Below, piece by piece: positions 1 to 10,415 of a stretch of DNA of 64,000 bases. The notes below the pieces were generated by a model that saw nothing but the letters and a program-made list of their open reading frames with translations, did no database searches and was not told where the DNA came from. Position 1 is the stretch's first letter. Each line of letters opens with the position of its first letter. The position numbers and the translations under genes were made by a program. The DNA comes from Curtobacterium sp. MCPF17_052 (GTDB lineage Bacteria; Actinomycetota; Actinomycetes; Actinomycetales; Microbacteriaceae). The DNA lies in assembly GCF_003234085.1 (NCBI RefSeq), contig NZ_QKSD01000004.1, forward strand, positions 186,001 through 250,000, written 5' to 3'.

Positions 1-595
1 CGTCGATCTGCCGCTTCTCCATCTTGAAGTCCGGGATCCCGTAGCGGAGCAGACCACCGATGCGGTCGTCGCGCTCGTACACGGCGACCGTGTGGCCGGC
101 CCGGGTCAGCTGCTGCGCGGCAGCGAGCCCCGCGGGGCCGGAGCCGACGACGGCGACGGTCTTGCCCGTCAGGCGCTCCGGCGGGTGCGGGGTGACCCAC
201 CCGTTCTGGAACGCGTCGTCGATGATCGCGACCTCGACCTGCTTGATGGTCACCGGCGGCTGGTTGATGCCCAGCACGCAGGACGCCTCACACGGGGCCG
301 GGCAGAGGCGACCGGTGAACTCCGGGAAGTTGTTCGTCGCGTGCAGACGCTCGATCGCCTGACGGCCCTCGCCGCGCCAGGTGAGGTCGTTCCACTCGGG
401 GATGAGGTTGCCGAGCGGGCAGCCCTGGTGGCAGAACGGCACGCCGCAGTCCATGCAGCGGCCGGCCTGACGCTTCAGCGCACCCGACTCCTGCTGCTCG
501 TAGACCTCTTTCCAGTCCATCAGCCGGACGGGGACGGGGCGGCGGGGCGGCAGTTCACGTTCCTGGACCTTCAGGAACCCCTTGGGGTCAGCCAC
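1..595 (-). CDS. gltD: Glutamate synthase small subunit GltD (3' end cut by window edge)
   Basis: This is the small (beta) subunit of NADPH-dependent glutamate synthase, which passes electrons from NADPH through FAD and Fe-S clusters to GltB. Only the first ~198 residues lie in the window. Two cysteine groups are visible, CMDCGVPFC plus a following Cys (about residues 47-59) and CPAPCEASC (98-106), as expected for the two 4Fe-4S clusters of this family. The FAD dinucleotide motif GSGPAG falls near residue 151. The start is GTG, preceded by AGGAGG with a 6-base spacer. It lies 77 bases after gltB on the same strand, so the pair should be co-transcribed. Identification is secure; only the C-terminus is missing. 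Confidence 0.97.
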   Translation of the reverse strand, partial: MADPKGFLKVQERELPPRRPVPVRLMDWKEVYEQQESGALKRQAGRCMDCGVPFCHQGCPLGNLIPEWNDLTWRGEGRQAIERLHATNNFPEFTGRLCPAPCEASCVLGINQPPVTIKQVEVAIIDDAFQNGWVTPHPPERLTGKTVAVVGSGPAGLAAAQQLTRAGHTVAVYERDDRIGGLLRYGIPDFKMEKRQID

Positions 596-615
596 GGGTC
601 ACCTCCTGGGTGAGG

Positions 616-645
616 GTGCGGGTCGAGCGGGTGCGGGTCGAGCGG
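616..645. repeat. Two perfect 15-bp tandem copies in the gltB-gltD gap
   Basis: The unit gtgcgggtcgagcgg occurs twice head to tail between the gltB stop and the gltD ribosome-binding site. No function is evident; it may simply be a slippage duplication in the spacer. Confidence 0.85.
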
Positions 646-672
646 ACGGCGGGGTCGCCGGTGCGGATGTCG

Positions 673-3600
673 TCAACCACCGGTGACCTCCAGGATGCGG
701 TTCCAGACGACGGTGCCGTCCGGGTCGAGGCCCTCGTCGACGGCCTGTCGACGCGTCTCGAGCACGGCCGCGTAGTCACGCGGCAGCACCTTGACGAACT
801 CGGACAGGTCGCCGGAGTCGAGCAGCCCCGCAGCGATCGTCGAACCGGTCTCGTCGGCATGCCGTCGGAGCAGGTCGGTGACGATCTCGACGTCGGCGCT
901 GTCGAGCGGCTCCAGCCGGAGCTCCCCCGAGGCCAGCGCGTCGGTGTTGACGAGTTCGCGACGGAGGCCGCGGACGTAGGCCGTGCCTCCGGACATGCCG
1001 GCACCGAGGTTCCGGCCGGTCTCGCCGAGGATGAGCGCGAGCCCGCCGGTCATGTACTCGAGCGCGTGGTCGCCCACACCCTCGACCACCGCGGTCGCAC
1101 CCGAGTTGCGGACCAGGAAGCGCTCCCCCACGATGCCGCGGATGAACATGCTGCCCTGGGTCGCGCCGTAGCCGATGACGTTGCCGGCGATGACGTTCTC
1201 CGCCGGGTCGAACCCGACGTCCTCGGCCGGACGGACGACGATCTCGCCACCGGACAGCCCCTTGCCGACGTAGTCGTTGCTGTCGCCGACCAGGCGGAGC
1301 GTGATGCCGGCCGGCATGAACGCGCCGAGCGACTGTCCGGCCGACCCGCGCAGGGTGATGTCGATCGAGCCGGTCGGCAGCCCGTTCTCGCCGTGGCGCA
1401 GCGTGACCTCGTGGCCCAGCATCGTGCCGACCGCGCGCTCCGTGTTGCGGATCGGCAGGTCGAGCGACAGCGTGCCACCGTGCTCGAGCACGTCGGACGC
1501 CTCGGCGATGAGCCGGACGTCGAAGTGCTGCTCGAGTTCGTGGTCCTGCGCGCGGCGACGGCTGCGCGGCTCGTCGGGGGCGAACTCCGGTCCCTTGAGC
1601 ACGGGCCCGAGGTCGAGACCCGACGCCTTCCAGTGCTCGACCGCACGGTCCACGTCGAGGGCGTCGGCGTGACCGATCGCCTCGTCGAGGCTCCGGAAAC
1701 CGAGCTCGGCGAGGAGTTCACGGACCTCCTGTGCGACGAACTCGAAGAAGTTCACGACGAACTCCGGCTTGCCGGAGAAGCGCTTGCGGAGCTCCGGGTT
1801 CTGCGTGGCGACGCCCACCGGGCAGGTGTCGAGGTGGCAGACGCGCATCAGGATGCACCCCTCGACCACCAGCGGAGCGGTCGCGAAGCCGTACTCCTCG
1901 GCGCCGAGCAGCGCGGCCACGACGACGTCGCGACCGGTCTTCATCTGCCCGTCGACCTGCACCGTGACGCGGTCGCGCATGCCGTTGAGCATGAGCGTCT
2001 GCTGCGTCTCGGCGAGGCCGATCTCCCACGGGGTGCCGGCGTGCTTCAGCGAGTTCAGCGGGCTGGCACCGGTGCCGCCGTCGTGGCCCGAGACGAGCAC
2101 GACGTCGGCCAGGGCCTTCGTCACGCCGGCCGCGACCGCACCGATGCCGGACTGGCTGACGAGCTTGACGTGCACGCGCGCCGAGGGGTTGGCCCGCTTC
2201 ACGTCGAAGATCAGCTGCTTGAGGTCCTCGATCGAGTAGATGTCGTGGTGCGGCGGCGGCGAGATGAGGCCGACACCGGCGGTCGCGTGCCGGGTCCGGG
2301 CCACCCACGGGTAGACCTTCTGCGGGGGCAGCTGGCCGCCCTCGCCCGGCTTGGCACCCTGCGCCATCTTCAGCTGGATGTCGGTGGCGTGCGTGAGGTA
2401 CATGCTCGTCACGCCGAACCGGCCGGAGGCGACCTGCTTGATCGCGCTGCGGCGCTCCGGGTCGAGCAGGCGCTCGACGTCCTCGCCGCCCTCACCGGTG
2501 TTCGACCGTGCGCCGAGACGGTTCATCGCGATCGCGAGCGTCTCGTGCGCCTCCTGCGAGATGGACCCGTAGGACATCGCGCCGGTGTTGAACCGCTTGA
2601 CGATCTCGGCGATCGGCTCGACCTCGTCGAGGGGCACCGGGGTCCGGTCCCCGGCGTTGAAGCCGAACAGGCCGCGCAGCGTCATCAGCTGTTCGGACTG
2701 GTCGTCGACCGCCTTCGAGTACTCGCGGAACACGTCGTACCGGCGGGCACGGGTCGCGTGCTGCAGGCGGAAGACGGTGTCCGGGTTGAACAGGTGCGGC
2801 GGTCCTTCGCGGCGCCACTGGTACTCGCCGCCGGTCTGCAGGCGCTCGTGGGAGAGCACCGCGCCGTCCTGCGGGTACGCCTGCGCGTGCCGCTCGGCGT
2901 TCTCCGCCGCGATCACGTCGACGTCGACACCGCCGAGGATCGACGAGGTCCCGGTGAAGTACCGGTCGACGAACTCCTGGCTGAGGCCGACCGCCTCGAA
3001 CGCCTGGGCACCGGCGTAGCTGGACACCGTCGAGATGCCCATCTTCGACATGATCTTCAGGACGCCCTTGCCGAGCGCCTTGATGACGTTCTTGACGGCC
3101 TGCTCCGGCGTGAGCCCGGTGATCATGCCCGACCGCACGAGGTTCTCGCAGGTCTCCATGGCGAGGTACGGGTTGATCGCCGAGGCGCCGTACCCGATCA
3201 GGGTCGCCACGTGGTGCACCTCGCGCACGTCGCCGGCCTCGACGATCAGGCCGACCTTCATGCGCTGCTCGGTGCGGATCAGGTGGTGGTGCACCGCAGC
3301 CAGCAGCAGGAGGCTCGGGATCGGCGCACTCTCGGCGTTGCCGTCGCGGTCCGAGAGCACGATGAACTGCTTGCCCGACTCGATGGCCGCGTCGACCTCG
3401 TCACAGACGGCCTGGAGGCGCTGCTCCATCGCCGTCTCGCCGGCGTCGACCCGGTAGAGACCACGGATCGTCACGGTGAGGTGCCGACCCGAGGCCGTCT
3501 CGAAGTGCTGGATCTTCGCCAACTCGTCGTTGTCGATCACCGGGAAGTCGAGCACGATCTGCTTCGCGTGCTCCGGCCCGGCGCTCAGCAGGTTGCGCTC

Positions 3601-5307
3601 CGGACCGAGCCCGAGGCCCATCGACGTGATGACCTGCTCACGGATCGAGTCGAGCGGCGGGTTCGTGACCTGCGCGAACTGCTGCGTGAAGTAGTCGAAG
3701 AGCAGGCGCGGACGCTGCGACAGCACCGCGATCGGCGTGTCGGAGCCCATCGCGCCGAGCGGCTCGGCACCGGTCTGCGCCATCGGACGCAGCAGGATGC
3801 GGACCTCTTCCTCGGTGTAGCCGAAGGCACGCTGACGACGGGTCACCGACGCCGGGGTGTGCACGATGTGCTCGCGGTCCGGCAGGTCGTTGAGGTTGAT
3901 GCGCCCGGACTCGAGCCACTCGGTCCAGGGGCCGGACGTCGCCAGGTCGTGCTTGACCTCGTCGTCCTCGATGATCCGGCCGTTCTCGGTGTCGACCAGG
4001 AACATCCGGCCCGGACGCAGACGGCCCTTCCGGACGACCTTCGAGGCGGGCACGTCGATGACGCCCGTCTCGCTGCCCATCACGATGAGGCCGTCGTCGG
4101 TGACCAGGAACCGTCCGGGACGCAGCCCGTTGCGGTCGAGCGTGGCGCCGACGAGCGTGCCGTCGGTGAAGGTGATCGCCGCCGGGCCGTCCCACGGCTC
4201 CATGAGCATCGAGTGGTACTCGTAGAACGCCCGGAGCTCGGGGTCCATGTCGGTCTGGTTCTCCCAGGCCTCCGGCACCATCATCGACATCGCGTGCGGC
4301 AGGGACCGGCCGGTCAGCGTGAGGAGTTCGAGGACCTCGTCGAACGAGGCCGAGTCACTCGCCCCCGGGCTGACGATCGGCAGCAGCGGTCCCATGTCGC
4401 CGAGCAGTTCGCTCTCGAGCTGCGACTGGCGGGCGCGCATCCAGTTGCGGTTGCCGCGCACGGTGTTGATCTCGCCGTTGTGCGCGAGCGAACGGAACGG
4501 CTGGGCGAGCGGCCATGACGGGAAGGTGTTCGTGGAGTACCGCGAGTGCACGATGGCGAGACGGGACGCGAAGCGCTCGTCGCTGAGGTCGGGGTAGAAC
4601 GGCTCGAGCTGGAGCGTCGTGACCATGCCCTTGTAGACCATGGTGCGGCTCGACAGCGACATGAAGTAGAGCTCGCTGCCCTGCTCCGCACGCTTGCGCA
4701 GGCGGAACGCCTGGCGGTCGAGTTCGATGCCGGAGCGCAGTGCGCCCTGCTCGTCGTGGTGAGTGGACGCGACGAAGACCTGCTCGAAGGCGGGCATGGC
4801 AGCGCGGGCGAGGGTGCCGAGCACCTCGGGCCGGACCGGCACCTCGCGCCAGCCGAGGACGCGGAGCCCCTCGGCGGTGGCGAGCTGCTCGACCTTGGCC
4901 TTCACGTCCGCACGGGCGTCGGCGTCGAGCGGCAGGTAGGCCGTACCGACGGCGTACTGACCGGCGTCCGGCAGGTCGAAGTCGACGACGTCCCGGAGGA
5001 AGGCGTCGGGGACCTGGCAGAGGATGCCCGCGCCGTCACCGGTGCCGGCGTCCGACCCCACGGCACCGCGGTGCTCGAGGTTGCGGAGCGCACCGAGGGC
5101 GGCGTCGACGATGTCGTGTCCGGCCGTCCCGCGGAGCGTCGCGACCATGGCCAGGCCACAGGCGTCCTTCTCGTTCGCCGGGTCGTACATGCCGGCGGCG
5201 TCGGGGATGGCGGAGAACCGTCGGTGCGGCGAGCGGAGCCCGGCCCGTGTCGACGCGCCGGTCGCGCCGTTCGGGACTGCAGAGGGCTGGGGTGGCAGGA
5301 GCGCCAT
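673..5307 (-). CDS. gltB: Glutamate synthase large subunit GltB
   Basis: The large (alpha) subunit makes two glutamates from glutamine and 2-oxoglutarate; ammonia from the N-terminal class II amidotransferase domain is channelled to the FMN site. The protein is 1544 residues, a normal length. The amidotransferase nucleophile is the Cys of DACGLAMVA at about residue 50, so a ~49-residue propeptide would be removed. The FMN-binding central domain is followed by [17 protein letters not shown], the cysteines of the 3Fe-4S cluster, and by the C-terminal beta-helix domain. The chosen ATG has GAGGAC upstream; an internal ATG at residue 40 ([12 protein letters not shown]) would also leave the catalytic Cys intact. 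It is followed by gltD. Confidence 0.98.
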   Translation of the reverse strand: MALLPPQPSAVPNGATGASTRAGLRSPHRRFSAIPDAAGMYDPANEKDACGLAMVATLRGTAGHDIVDAALGALRNLEHRGAVGSDAGTGDGAGILCQVPDAFLRDVVDFDLPDAGQYAVGTAYLPLDADARADVKAKVEQLATAEGLRVLGWREVPVRPEVLGTLARAAMPAFEQVFVASTHHDEQGALRSGIELDRQAFRLRKRAEQGSELYFMSLSSRTMVYKGMVTTLQLEPFYPDLSDERFASRLAIVHSRYSTNTFPSWPLAQPFRSLAHNGEINTVRGNRNWMRARQSQLESELLGDMGPLLPIVSPGASDSASFDEVLELLTLTGRSLPHAMSMMVPEAWENQTDMDPELRAFYEYHSMLMEPWDGPAAITFTDGTLVGATLDRNGLRPGRFLVTDDGLIVMGSETGVIDVPASKVVRKGRLRPGRMFLVDTENGRIIEDDEVKHDLATSGPWTEWLESGRINLNDLPDREHIVHTPASVTRRQRAFGYTEEEVRILLRPMAQTGAEPLGAMGSDTPIAVLSQRPRLLFDYFTQQFAQVTNPPLDSIREQVITSMGLGLGPERNLLSAGPEHAKQIVLDFPVIDNDELAKIQHFETASGRHLTVTIRGLYRVDAGETAMEQRLQAVCDEVDAAIESGKQFIVLSDRDGNAESAPIPSLLLLAAVHHHLIRTEQRMKVGLIVEAGDVREVHHVATLIGYGASAINPYLAMETCENLVRSGMITGLTPEQAVKNVIKALGKGVLKIMSKMGISTVSSYAGAQAFEAVGLSQEFVDRYFTGTSSILGGVDVDVIAAENAERHAQAYPQDGAVLSHERLQTGGEYQWRREGPPHLFNPDTVFRLQHATRARRYDVFREYSKAVDDQSEQLMTLRGLFGFNAGDRTPVPLDEVEPIAEIVKRFNTGAMSYGSISQEAHETLAIAMNRLGARSNTGEGGEDVERLLDPERRSAIKQVASGRFGVTSMYLTHATDIQLKMAQGAKPGEGGQLPPQKVYPWVARTRHATAGVGLISPPPHHDIYSIEDLKQLIFDVKRANPSARVHVKLVSQSGIGAVAAGVTKALADVVLVSGHDGGTGASPLNSLKHAGTPWEIGLAETQQTLMLNGMRDRVTVQVDGQMKTGRDVVVAALLGAEEYGFATAPLVVEGCILMRVCHLDTCPVGVATQNPELRKRFSGKPEFVVNFFEFVAQEVRELLAELGFRSLDEAIGHADALDVDRAVEHWKASGLDLGPVLKGPEFAPDEPRSRRRAQDHELEQHFDVRLIAEASDVLEHGGTLSLDLPIRNTERAVGTMLGHEVTLRHGENGLPTGSIDITLRGSAGQSLGAFMPAGITLRLVGDSNDYVGKGLSGGEIVVRPAEDVGFDPAENVIAGNVIGYGATQGSMFIRGIVGERFLVRNSGATAVVEGVGDHALEYMTGGLALILGETGRNLGAGMSGGTAYVRGLRRELVNTDALASGELRLEPLDSADVEIVTDLLRRHADETGSTIAAGLLDSGDLSEFVKVLPRDYAAVLETRRQAVDEGLDPDGTVVWNRILEVTGG

Positions 5308-5495
5308 GGGGAACCGTCCTCACGAGGAAGTGGAACAGGGACAGCGATGGCCCGGTGGTGCGTTCCGCCCGAGCGGGCGGGACTGGTGCCCGTGCTCGCC
5401 GTCAGGCTGTGCCCTGACGGCGTGCGAGGAGTGGAGTCCGCTTGTGGCGGACGGCAAGCGCGGTGTGGTGCTGCGTTCGGGAGAGGCTGGGGACC
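5308..5495 (-). other. Structured 188-bp gap upstream of gltB
   Basis: No gene is seen here. The region between lgt and gltB contains several short inverted repeats: gccgtcagg with cctgacggc (a perfect 9-bp stem around 5409-5432), gtccgc with gcggac just upstream, and a G/C-rich repeat near 5361-5382. Any of these could end lgt transcription or lie in the gltB leader. No clear TA-N3-T promoter hexamer was found, so the gltB transcription start is unresolved. Confidence 0.5.
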
Positions 5496-6485
5496 TCAGT
5501 GTCGGTCGGCGACGACGGCGACCGGCTCCGGATCGGCGACACCGGTCGTGGTGTCGTGCTCCGAGTAGGTGTCGTCCGAGTCTACATCGGACTTCGAGCG
5601 CGGCTCGCGACCCGGCAGGTACGGGCTCGGTTCCTTGCCGACGTGTCGTCGGGACTGGATCGCGAAGATGATGATGCCGAGCAGGATCGCGGCGAAGGAC
5701 ATCCAGACGTTGGTGCGGATGCCGGCGAAGGTCTCGCTCGTGTCGACGCGGATGGACTCGAGCACCGACCGGCCGACGCCGTACCAGATCAGGTAGAGCG
5801 CCATGACGCGACCCCACTGCAGGCGGAGACGGCGGTCGATGAGCAGGATCAGCACGGCGCCCACGACGTTCCAGATGATCTCGTAGAGGAACGTGGGGTG
5901 GAACAGCACGCCCTCCGGCAGCCCCTTCGGGTAGGCCGGGTTCGTCGCTTCGATCTGCAGACCCCACGGGAGGTTCGTCGGCATGCCGAAGAGCTCGTGG
6001 TTGAAGTAGTTGCCGAGACGACCCGCAGCCTGGGCGAGCAGCACACCGGGGGCGGCGGCGTCGATGAAGGCCGAGAAGCGGAGGCCCGCCATGCGGCAGC
6101 CGATCCAGGCGCCGACCGACCCGAGGATCAGCGCGCCGAAGATGGCGAGACCGCCCTCCCAGATGTAGAAGATCGAGAACGGGTCGATGCCGGGCCCGAA
6201 GTAGTCGCTGACGTGGGTGAAGACGTGGAACAGGCGACCGCCGATGATGCCGGCCGGCACCGCCCAGATCGCGATGTCGATGATGATCCACCGCTCGGCA
6301 CCACGGGCGTTGAGTCGGCTGTTCGTGAGCAGCACGCAGATGACGATCCCGACGAGGATGCAGATCGCGTACGCGTGGATCCGGAAGTCGAGCGGCAGGG
6401 TGAAGCCGGCCACACGCTGCAGCCAGGCGGTCAGGTCGAAGTACTGCCAGGCCGTGCTCGGGCTCGGGATGCTCAGGAGGGGCAT
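5496..6485 (-). CDS. lgt: Prolipoprotein diacylglyceryl transferase Lgt
   Basis: Lgt moves a diacylglyceryl group from phosphatidylglycerol to the lipobox cysteine of prolipoproteins in the cytoplasmic membrane. The 329-residue protein has about seven hydrophobic segments and the Lgt signature around GRLGNYFNHELFG. A charged C-terminal tail of about 40 residues follows the last membrane segment. The gene lies 94 bases downstream of trpA, an arrangement I recall from other Actinobacteria. A TACAGT hexamer about 82 bases upstream could give it its own promoter. Confidence 0.97.
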   Translation of the reverse strand: MPLLSIPSPSTAWQYFDLTAWLQRVAGFTLPLDFRIHAYAICILVGIVICVLLTNSRLNARGAERWIIIDIAIWAVPAGIIGGRLFHVFTHVSDYFGPGIDPFSIFYIWEGGLAIFGALILGSVGAWIGCRMAGLRFSAFIDAAAPGVLLAQAAGRLGNYFNHELFGMPTNLPWGLQIEATNPAYPKGLPEGVLFHPTFLYEIIWNVVGAVLILLIDRRLRLQWGRVMALYLIWYGVGRSVLESIRVDTSETFAGIRTNVWMSFAAILLGIIIFAIQSRRHVGKEPSPYLPGREPRSKSDVDSDDTYSEHDTTTGVADPEPVAVVADRH

Positions 6486-6566
6486 GTGCGACTGTCGCCT
6501 TTCACGTGTGGAGCTGGGCAGTCGATGGGGCTGGCCCCTTGCCCTGCGGGCTGGTCGGCCCGGATC

Positions 6567-6572
6567 ACTGTA
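6567..6572 (-). promoter_or_regulatory. Candidate -10 (TACAGT) upstream of lgt
   Basis: A TACAGT hexamer lies in the trpA-lgt gap on the coding strand of lgt. It fits the actinobacterial TA-N3-T -10 pattern and would give a leader of about 75 bases. No clear -35 was seen. Confidence 0.4.
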
Positions 6573-6579
6573 GCGCGGG

Positions 6580-7374
6580 TCAGCGCCGCGCTGCGCCGGA
6601 CGACAGGTCGGCGGCGCGGTCGGCGACCCCGGTCACGCCGAGGTCGGCGAGGGCACGGACGAACGCTGACCCGATGATGGCGCCGTCCGCGTACTCGAGC
6701 ACCTCGGCGACCTGGTCGGCGGTGGAGATGCCGAGACCGACGCAGGTGCGCTGGACACCGGCGTCCCGCAGGCGGGAGACCACCGTGCGGGCGGCGGTGT
6801 CGACGCCCAGCCGGGCACCGGTGACACCCATGGTCGAGACGGCGTAGACGAACCCACGGCTGCGGTCCACGGCCTGGCGCATCCGGACGTCCGTCGAGGA
6901 CGGTGCCGCGAGGAACACCCGGTCGAGACCGGTGCGCTCGGACGCGTCGATCCACTGCTGGCCCTCGTCCGGGATCAGGTCCGGCGTGATCAGGCCGGCG
7001 GCACCCGCTGCGACCAGGTCGTCGGCGAAGCGGTCGACGCCGTAGCGCAGGACCGGGTTCCAGTAGGTCATCACCAGGACCGGCACGTCGACCCGCTCGG
7101 TGATCGCGTTGACGGCGTCGAACACCTGCGCGACCTTGAAGCCGTTGGCCAGGCTCTCCTCCGCAGCGCGCTGAATCACGGGACCGTCCATCACCGGGTC
7201 GGAGTACGGCAGGCCGAGCTCGATGACGTCCACGCCGTTCTCGGCGAGGGCGACGGCCGCGTCCACGCTGGTCTGCAGGTCGGGGTAGCCGGCCGGCAGG
7301 TAGCCGACGACTGCCCCGGCGCGCTCGACGTTGGCGCGGTCGATGGTGTCGGCAACGGTCTTGTTCGTGCTCAC
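6580..7374 (-). CDS. trpA: Tryptophan synthase alpha subunit
   Basis: TrpA cleaves indole-3-glycerol phosphate to indole and glyceraldehyde 3-phosphate, handing indole to TrpB through the tunnel of the alpha2beta2 complex. The 264-residue TIM barrel contains [17 protein letters not shown], which carries the catalytic Glu and Asp of the family. The start is GTG inside a GTGA overlap with the trpB stop, so the two subunits are translationally coupled. It is the last trp gene of this cluster. Confidence 0.98.
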   Translation of the reverse strand: MSTNKTVADTIDRANVERAGAVVGYLPAGYPDLQTSVDAAVALAENGVDVIELGLPYSDPVMDGPVIQRAAEESLANGFKVAQVFDAVNAITERVDVPVLVMTYWNPVLRYGVDRFADDLVAAGAAGLITPDLIPDEGQQWIDASERTGLDRVFLAAPSSTDVRMRQAVDRSRGFVYAVSTMGVTGARLGVDTAARTVVSRLRDAGVQRTCVGLGISTADQVAEVLEYADGAIIGSAFVRALADLGVTGVADRAADLSSGAARR

Positions 7375-8585
7375 GACTGCTCCGCCGTCTCGTCGAGGAT
7401 GCCGAAGTAGCGGCTGGCCGAGGCCACGTCCTTGTCACCGCGTCCGGAGAGGTTCACGAGGATGAGACCCTCGGGCCCGAGCTCCTTGCCGAGCTTGATC
7501 GCCCCGGCGAGGGCGTGCGAGGACTCGATCGCGGGGATGATGCCCTCGGTCCGACTCATCAGCCGGAAGGCCTCCATCGCCTCGGTGTCGGTGATCGGCT
7601 CGTACTGCGCGCGGCCGATCGACGCCAGGTACGCGTGCTCCGGACCGACGCTCGGGTAGTCGAGCCCGGCCGAGATGCTGTGGCTCTCGATGGTCTGGCC
7701 GTCCTCGTCCTGCATCAGGTACGACTTCGCGCCCTGCAGCACGCCCTCCCGCCCCAGGGTGATGCTGGCGGCGTGGCGCCCGGTCTCGACACCGTCGCCA
7801 CCCGCTTCGAACCCGTGCAGCCGGACCGACTCGTCGTCGAGGAACGCCTCGAAGATGCCCATCGCGTTCGACCCGCCGCCGACGCACGCGGCGACGGCGT
7901 CGGGCAGGCGACCGACGCGGTCCAGGACCTGCTGCCGAGCCTCTTCACCGATCACCTTGTGGAACTGGCGCACCATCTCCGGGAAGGGGTGCGGGCCGGC
8001 GACGGTGCCGAGGAGGTAGTGCGTGGAGTCGACGTTGGCGACCCAGTCGCGGAGGGCGTCGTTGATGGCGTCCTTCAGCGTGCGCGATCCGGTCTCCACC
8101 GGGATGACCTCGGCGCCGAGCAGGCGCATCCGGGCGACGTTGAGGGCCTGTCGTTCGGTGTCGACGGCGCCCATGTACACGACGCAGTCCATCCCGAACA
8201 GGGCCGCTGCCGTCGCGGTGGCGACACCGTGCTGGCCGGCACCGGTCTCCGCGATCAGCCGTGTCTTGCCGAGCCGACGGGCGACGAGCGCCTGACCGAG
8301 CACGTTGTTGATCTTGTGCGAGCCGGTGTGGTTGAGGTCCTCGCGCTTGAGGATGATCCGGGCACCACCGGCGTGCTTGGCGAACCGCGGCACCTCGGTG
8401 ATGATCGACGGGCGTCCGGTGTAGTCGCGCTGGAGGGTGTCGAGTTCCTCGCGGAAGGACGGGTCCGCCCAGGCCGAACGGAACGCGGTCTCGAGTTCGT
8501 CGAGCGCCAGCACGAGCGACTCGGGGACGAACCGCCCGCCGAAGTCGCCGAAGTAGGGGCCTTGCAGGTCACGGAGTGAGGTCAC
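7371..8585 (-). CDS. trpB: Tryptophan synthase beta subunit
   Basis: TrpB is the PLP enzyme that condenses indole with serine to give tryptophan. The PLP lysine is in the motif TGSHKINN, and the phosphate-binding glycine loop GGGSNAMG is present. The GTG at 8585 is chosen because AGGAG lies 7 bases upstream and the protein then begins just before [14 protein letters not shown], where the family normally starts. An upstream in-frame extension of 41 Arg/Ser-rich residues is judged non-coding. The product is 404 residues. Its stop overlaps the trpA start by four bases. Confidence 0.98.
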   Translation of the reverse strand: MTSLRDLQGPYFGDFGGRFVPESLVLALDELETAFRSAWADPSFREELDTLQRDYTGRPSIITEVPRFAKHAGGARIILKREDLNHTGSHKINNVLGQALVARRLGKTRLIAETGAGQHGVATATAAALFGMDCVVYMGAVDTERQALNVARMRLLGAEVIPVETGSRTLKDAINDALRDWVANVDSTHYLLGTVAGPHPFPEMVRQFHKVIGEEARQQVLDRVGRLPDAVAACVGGGSNAMGIFEAFLDDESVRLHGFEAGGDGVETGRHAASITLGREGVLQGAKSYLMQDEDGQTIESHSISAGLDYPSVGPEHAYLASIGRAQYEPITDTEAMEAFRLMSRTEGIIPAIESSHALAGAIKLGKELGPEGLILVNLSGRGDKDVASASRYFGILDETAEQS

Positions 8586-8625
8586 GGTGGTGCTCCTGGG
8601 TGTCCGGCGTGCACCGGACGGGTTG

Positions 8626-9441
8626 TCAGCCGTCGATGAACGACGCGAGCGTGGCGGCGGGGTCGGCGCCGGTGACCAGCGCCTCCCCGACGAGGACGAC
8701 GTCGGCACCGGCGGACCGGTAGTGGGCCACGTCGGCGGGGGTCTTCACTGCGGACTCGGCGACGCGGACCACCCCGTCCGGGATCCGGTCGGCCAAGGAC
8801 CCGAAGAGGTCGCGGTCGAGCGAGAAGTCGGTCAGGTCGCGGGCGTTCACACCCAGGATCCGTGCGCCGGCGTCGAGGCCGCGCGAGACCTCGTCCGCGG
8901 AGTGCGCCTCGACCAGGACGCGCATGCCGAGCTCTTCGGCGAGGCCGTGGAGCTGCACGAGCGTGGGCTGGTCGAGGGCCGCGACGATGAGCAGGACGAT
9001 GTCCGCTCCGGCCGCACGCGCTTCGACGACCTGGTACGGGTCGGCGATGAAGTCCTTGCGGAGCACGGGGATGCCGACGCGGGCCTTGACCGCTTCGAGG
9101 TCGGCGAGCGTGCCGAGGAACTTCCGGCCCTCCGTCAGCACGCTGATCGCAGAGGCTCCGCCGTGCTCGTACTCGGCGGCGAGGGCAGCCGGGTCCGCGA
9201 TCGGGGCCATCGACCCACGCGACGGACTCGCACGCTTGACCTCGGCGAGGACCTTCACCCGGTCACCCGGGGCCAGGAACTGCAGCGCGTCGAGCGGCGA
9301 GGCGACCCGGTCGAGGTCACGCTCGACGTCCGCGTACGGACGGTCGAGACGTCGGACGGCGGCGTCATCGAGGGCACCGGCGACCAGGCTCTGCAGCAGG
9401 TTGGTGCCGGGCGTGGGCATGCCGTTGACGGGCGCCGACAC
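8626..9441 (-). CDS. trpC: Indole-3-glycerol phosphate synthase
   Basis: TrpC closes the indole ring of 1-(2-carboxyphenylamino)-deoxyribulose phosphate with loss of CO2. The protein is monofunctional (271 residues), without a fused TrpF. The family motif [13 protein letters not shown] near residue 65 contains the catalytic Lys, and VLRKDFI and VGINARDL-like (LGVNARDL) motifs follow. The start may be the GTG at 9441 or the ATG seven codons later; neither has a good ribosome-binding site, and the gene begins four bases after its upstream neighbour, so coupling is likely. Confidence 0.97.
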   Translation of the reverse strand: MSAPVNGMPTPGTNLLQSLVAGALDDAAVRRLDRPYADVERDLDRVASPLDALQFLAPGDRVKVLAEVKRASPSRGSMAPIADPAALAAEYEHGGASAISVLTEGRKFLGTLADLEAVKARVGIPVLRKDFIADPYQVVEARAAGADIVLLIVAALDQPTLVQLHGLAEELGMRVLVEAHSADEVSRGLDAGARILGVNARDLTDFSLDRDLFGSLADRIPDGVVRVAESAVKTPADVAHYRSAGADVVLVGEALVTGADPAATLASFIDG

Positions 9442-9445
9442 GGGC

Positions 9446-9685
9446 TCAGCCGCCGTGGTGCTTGGTGACGTACTTCGGACCGTTGACGCCGTAGCCCGCC
9501 TTGCCCATCGCGAAGCCGACGATGAGACCGATCACGACGACGGCAGCGGACGCCCACACGCCCCAGGCGATGTCGAACCAGAAGCAGAGCGTCCCGGCCG
9601 CGAAGCCGATCAGCATGATGACGACGGCCGTCCAGGCCGCCGGCGAGTGGCCTTCGCCGAGTTCTGCGGGCTCAGTGTTGCTCAC
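9446..9685 (-). CDS. HGxxPAAW-type small membrane protein of the trp cluster
   Basis: A 79-residue protein with the motif GHSPAAW followed by two hydrophobic segments and a basic tail ending KYVTKHHGG. It matches the small actinobacterial family described by its HGxxPAAW motif, which I recall being linked to trp genes; its function is unknown. GTG at 9685 is chosen over an upstream start because GAGGAG precedes it. The start overlaps the 3' end of the upstream membrane-protein gene by 14 bases. Confidence 0.9.
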   Translation of the reverse strand: MSNTEPAELGEGHSPAAWTAVVIMLIGFAAGTLCFWFDIAWGVWASAAVVVIGLIVGFAMGKAGYGVNGPKYVTKHHGG

Positions 9686-10415
9686 GGTGCTCCTCGTGGT
9701 CGCTGGCGCCACCGGTCGGGCGGCGCTCCGTCGATCCTACCGTGTCCGGGGTGTCGGACTGCCCGGCGGCGGCGTCCCCCACGGTCGGGTCGACGCCCGC
9801 GCTGAGGTCGTCCCAGTCGACGACCGCGTCGCGGACGACGGGTCGGCGCGGAGCGCCGTCGGCGGACGCGGGACCGCCGCTGGCCCCGGCCGCGGAGGCC
9901 GCTCCGGGCGTGGCGGCATCGCCGTACCTCCGGCTCGGGCCGGGCCAGGACCGCTGCAGGAAGAGCACCGCGACGCCGAGCAGCGACGCGAGGACCCCGC
10001 CGATGATCCCGATGACCGGCCAGACACCGACGTCGACGCCGGTGACGACCTGCCGGACGGCGCCGATGTCGCTGACGCCGGCGACCGATCCGATGGCGCT
10101 CCGCGCGGCAGCGACCGGATCGGACAGTGCCGTGACGCCGGTGACGACGACGGCCACCCCGAGCAGGACCTGCACCACGGCGAGCACGACGCGGACGACA
10201 CGGCCGGCGATCGTCATCGCGAGGAACAGGGCGAGGCTGGCGATCGCGACTGCGGTGTACTGCGGCACGACGGTGGCTCCGTCAGCGTCCACCGTCTTCA
10301 CGACGGCCGCCGTGTGGTCGAGGTGCACGGTGAACCAGGTCTGCGTCCACGACAGCATCACGAGTCCGGCGACCAGGAGTCCGAGGACGACGACGAGCGG
10401 TCGGGAGCGCTTCAC
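9672..10415 (-). CDS. Trp-region membrane protein (Trp_oprn_chp family)
   Basis: A 247-residue protein with about four transmembrane segments in the first ~160 residues and a charged, low-complexity C-terminal tail. Position between trpE and trpC and overall architecture match the conserved trp-operon-associated membrane family (TIGR02234). Its biochemical role is not known; transport or regulation tied to tryptophan is only inference from context. GTG is chosen because it sits in a GTGA overlap with the trpE stop. Confidence 0.9.
   Translation of the reverse strand: MKRSRPLVVVLGLLVAGLVMLSWTQTWFTVHLDHTAAVVKTVDADGATVVPQYTAVAIASLALFLAMTIAGRVVRVVLAVVQVLLGVAVVVTGVTALSDPVAAARSAIGSVAGVSDIGAVRQVVTGVDVGVWPVIGIIGGVLASLLGVAVLFLQRSWPGPSRRYGDAATPGAASAAGASGGPASADGAPRRPVVRDAVVDWDDLSAGVDPTVGDAAAGQSDTPDTVGSTERRPTGGASDHEEHREQH

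Noticed and set aside
610..4518. A 1302-codon open frame antisense to gltB
   Set aside because: It mirrors gltB, whose frame has all family motifs. Long antisense open frames are expected in high-GC DNA because stop codons are rare on the opposite strand of GC3-rich genes; the translation is Arg/Asp/Val-rich with no recognisable domain.
7374..7659. Possible separate gene at the 3' end of trpB
   Set aside because: Other-frame open stretches there coincide with the conserved end of TrpB and have no start signals.
8586..8708. N-terminal extension of TrpB
   Set aside because: The extra 41 residues are Ser/Arg/Pro-rich and precede a good ribosome-binding site at the family start.
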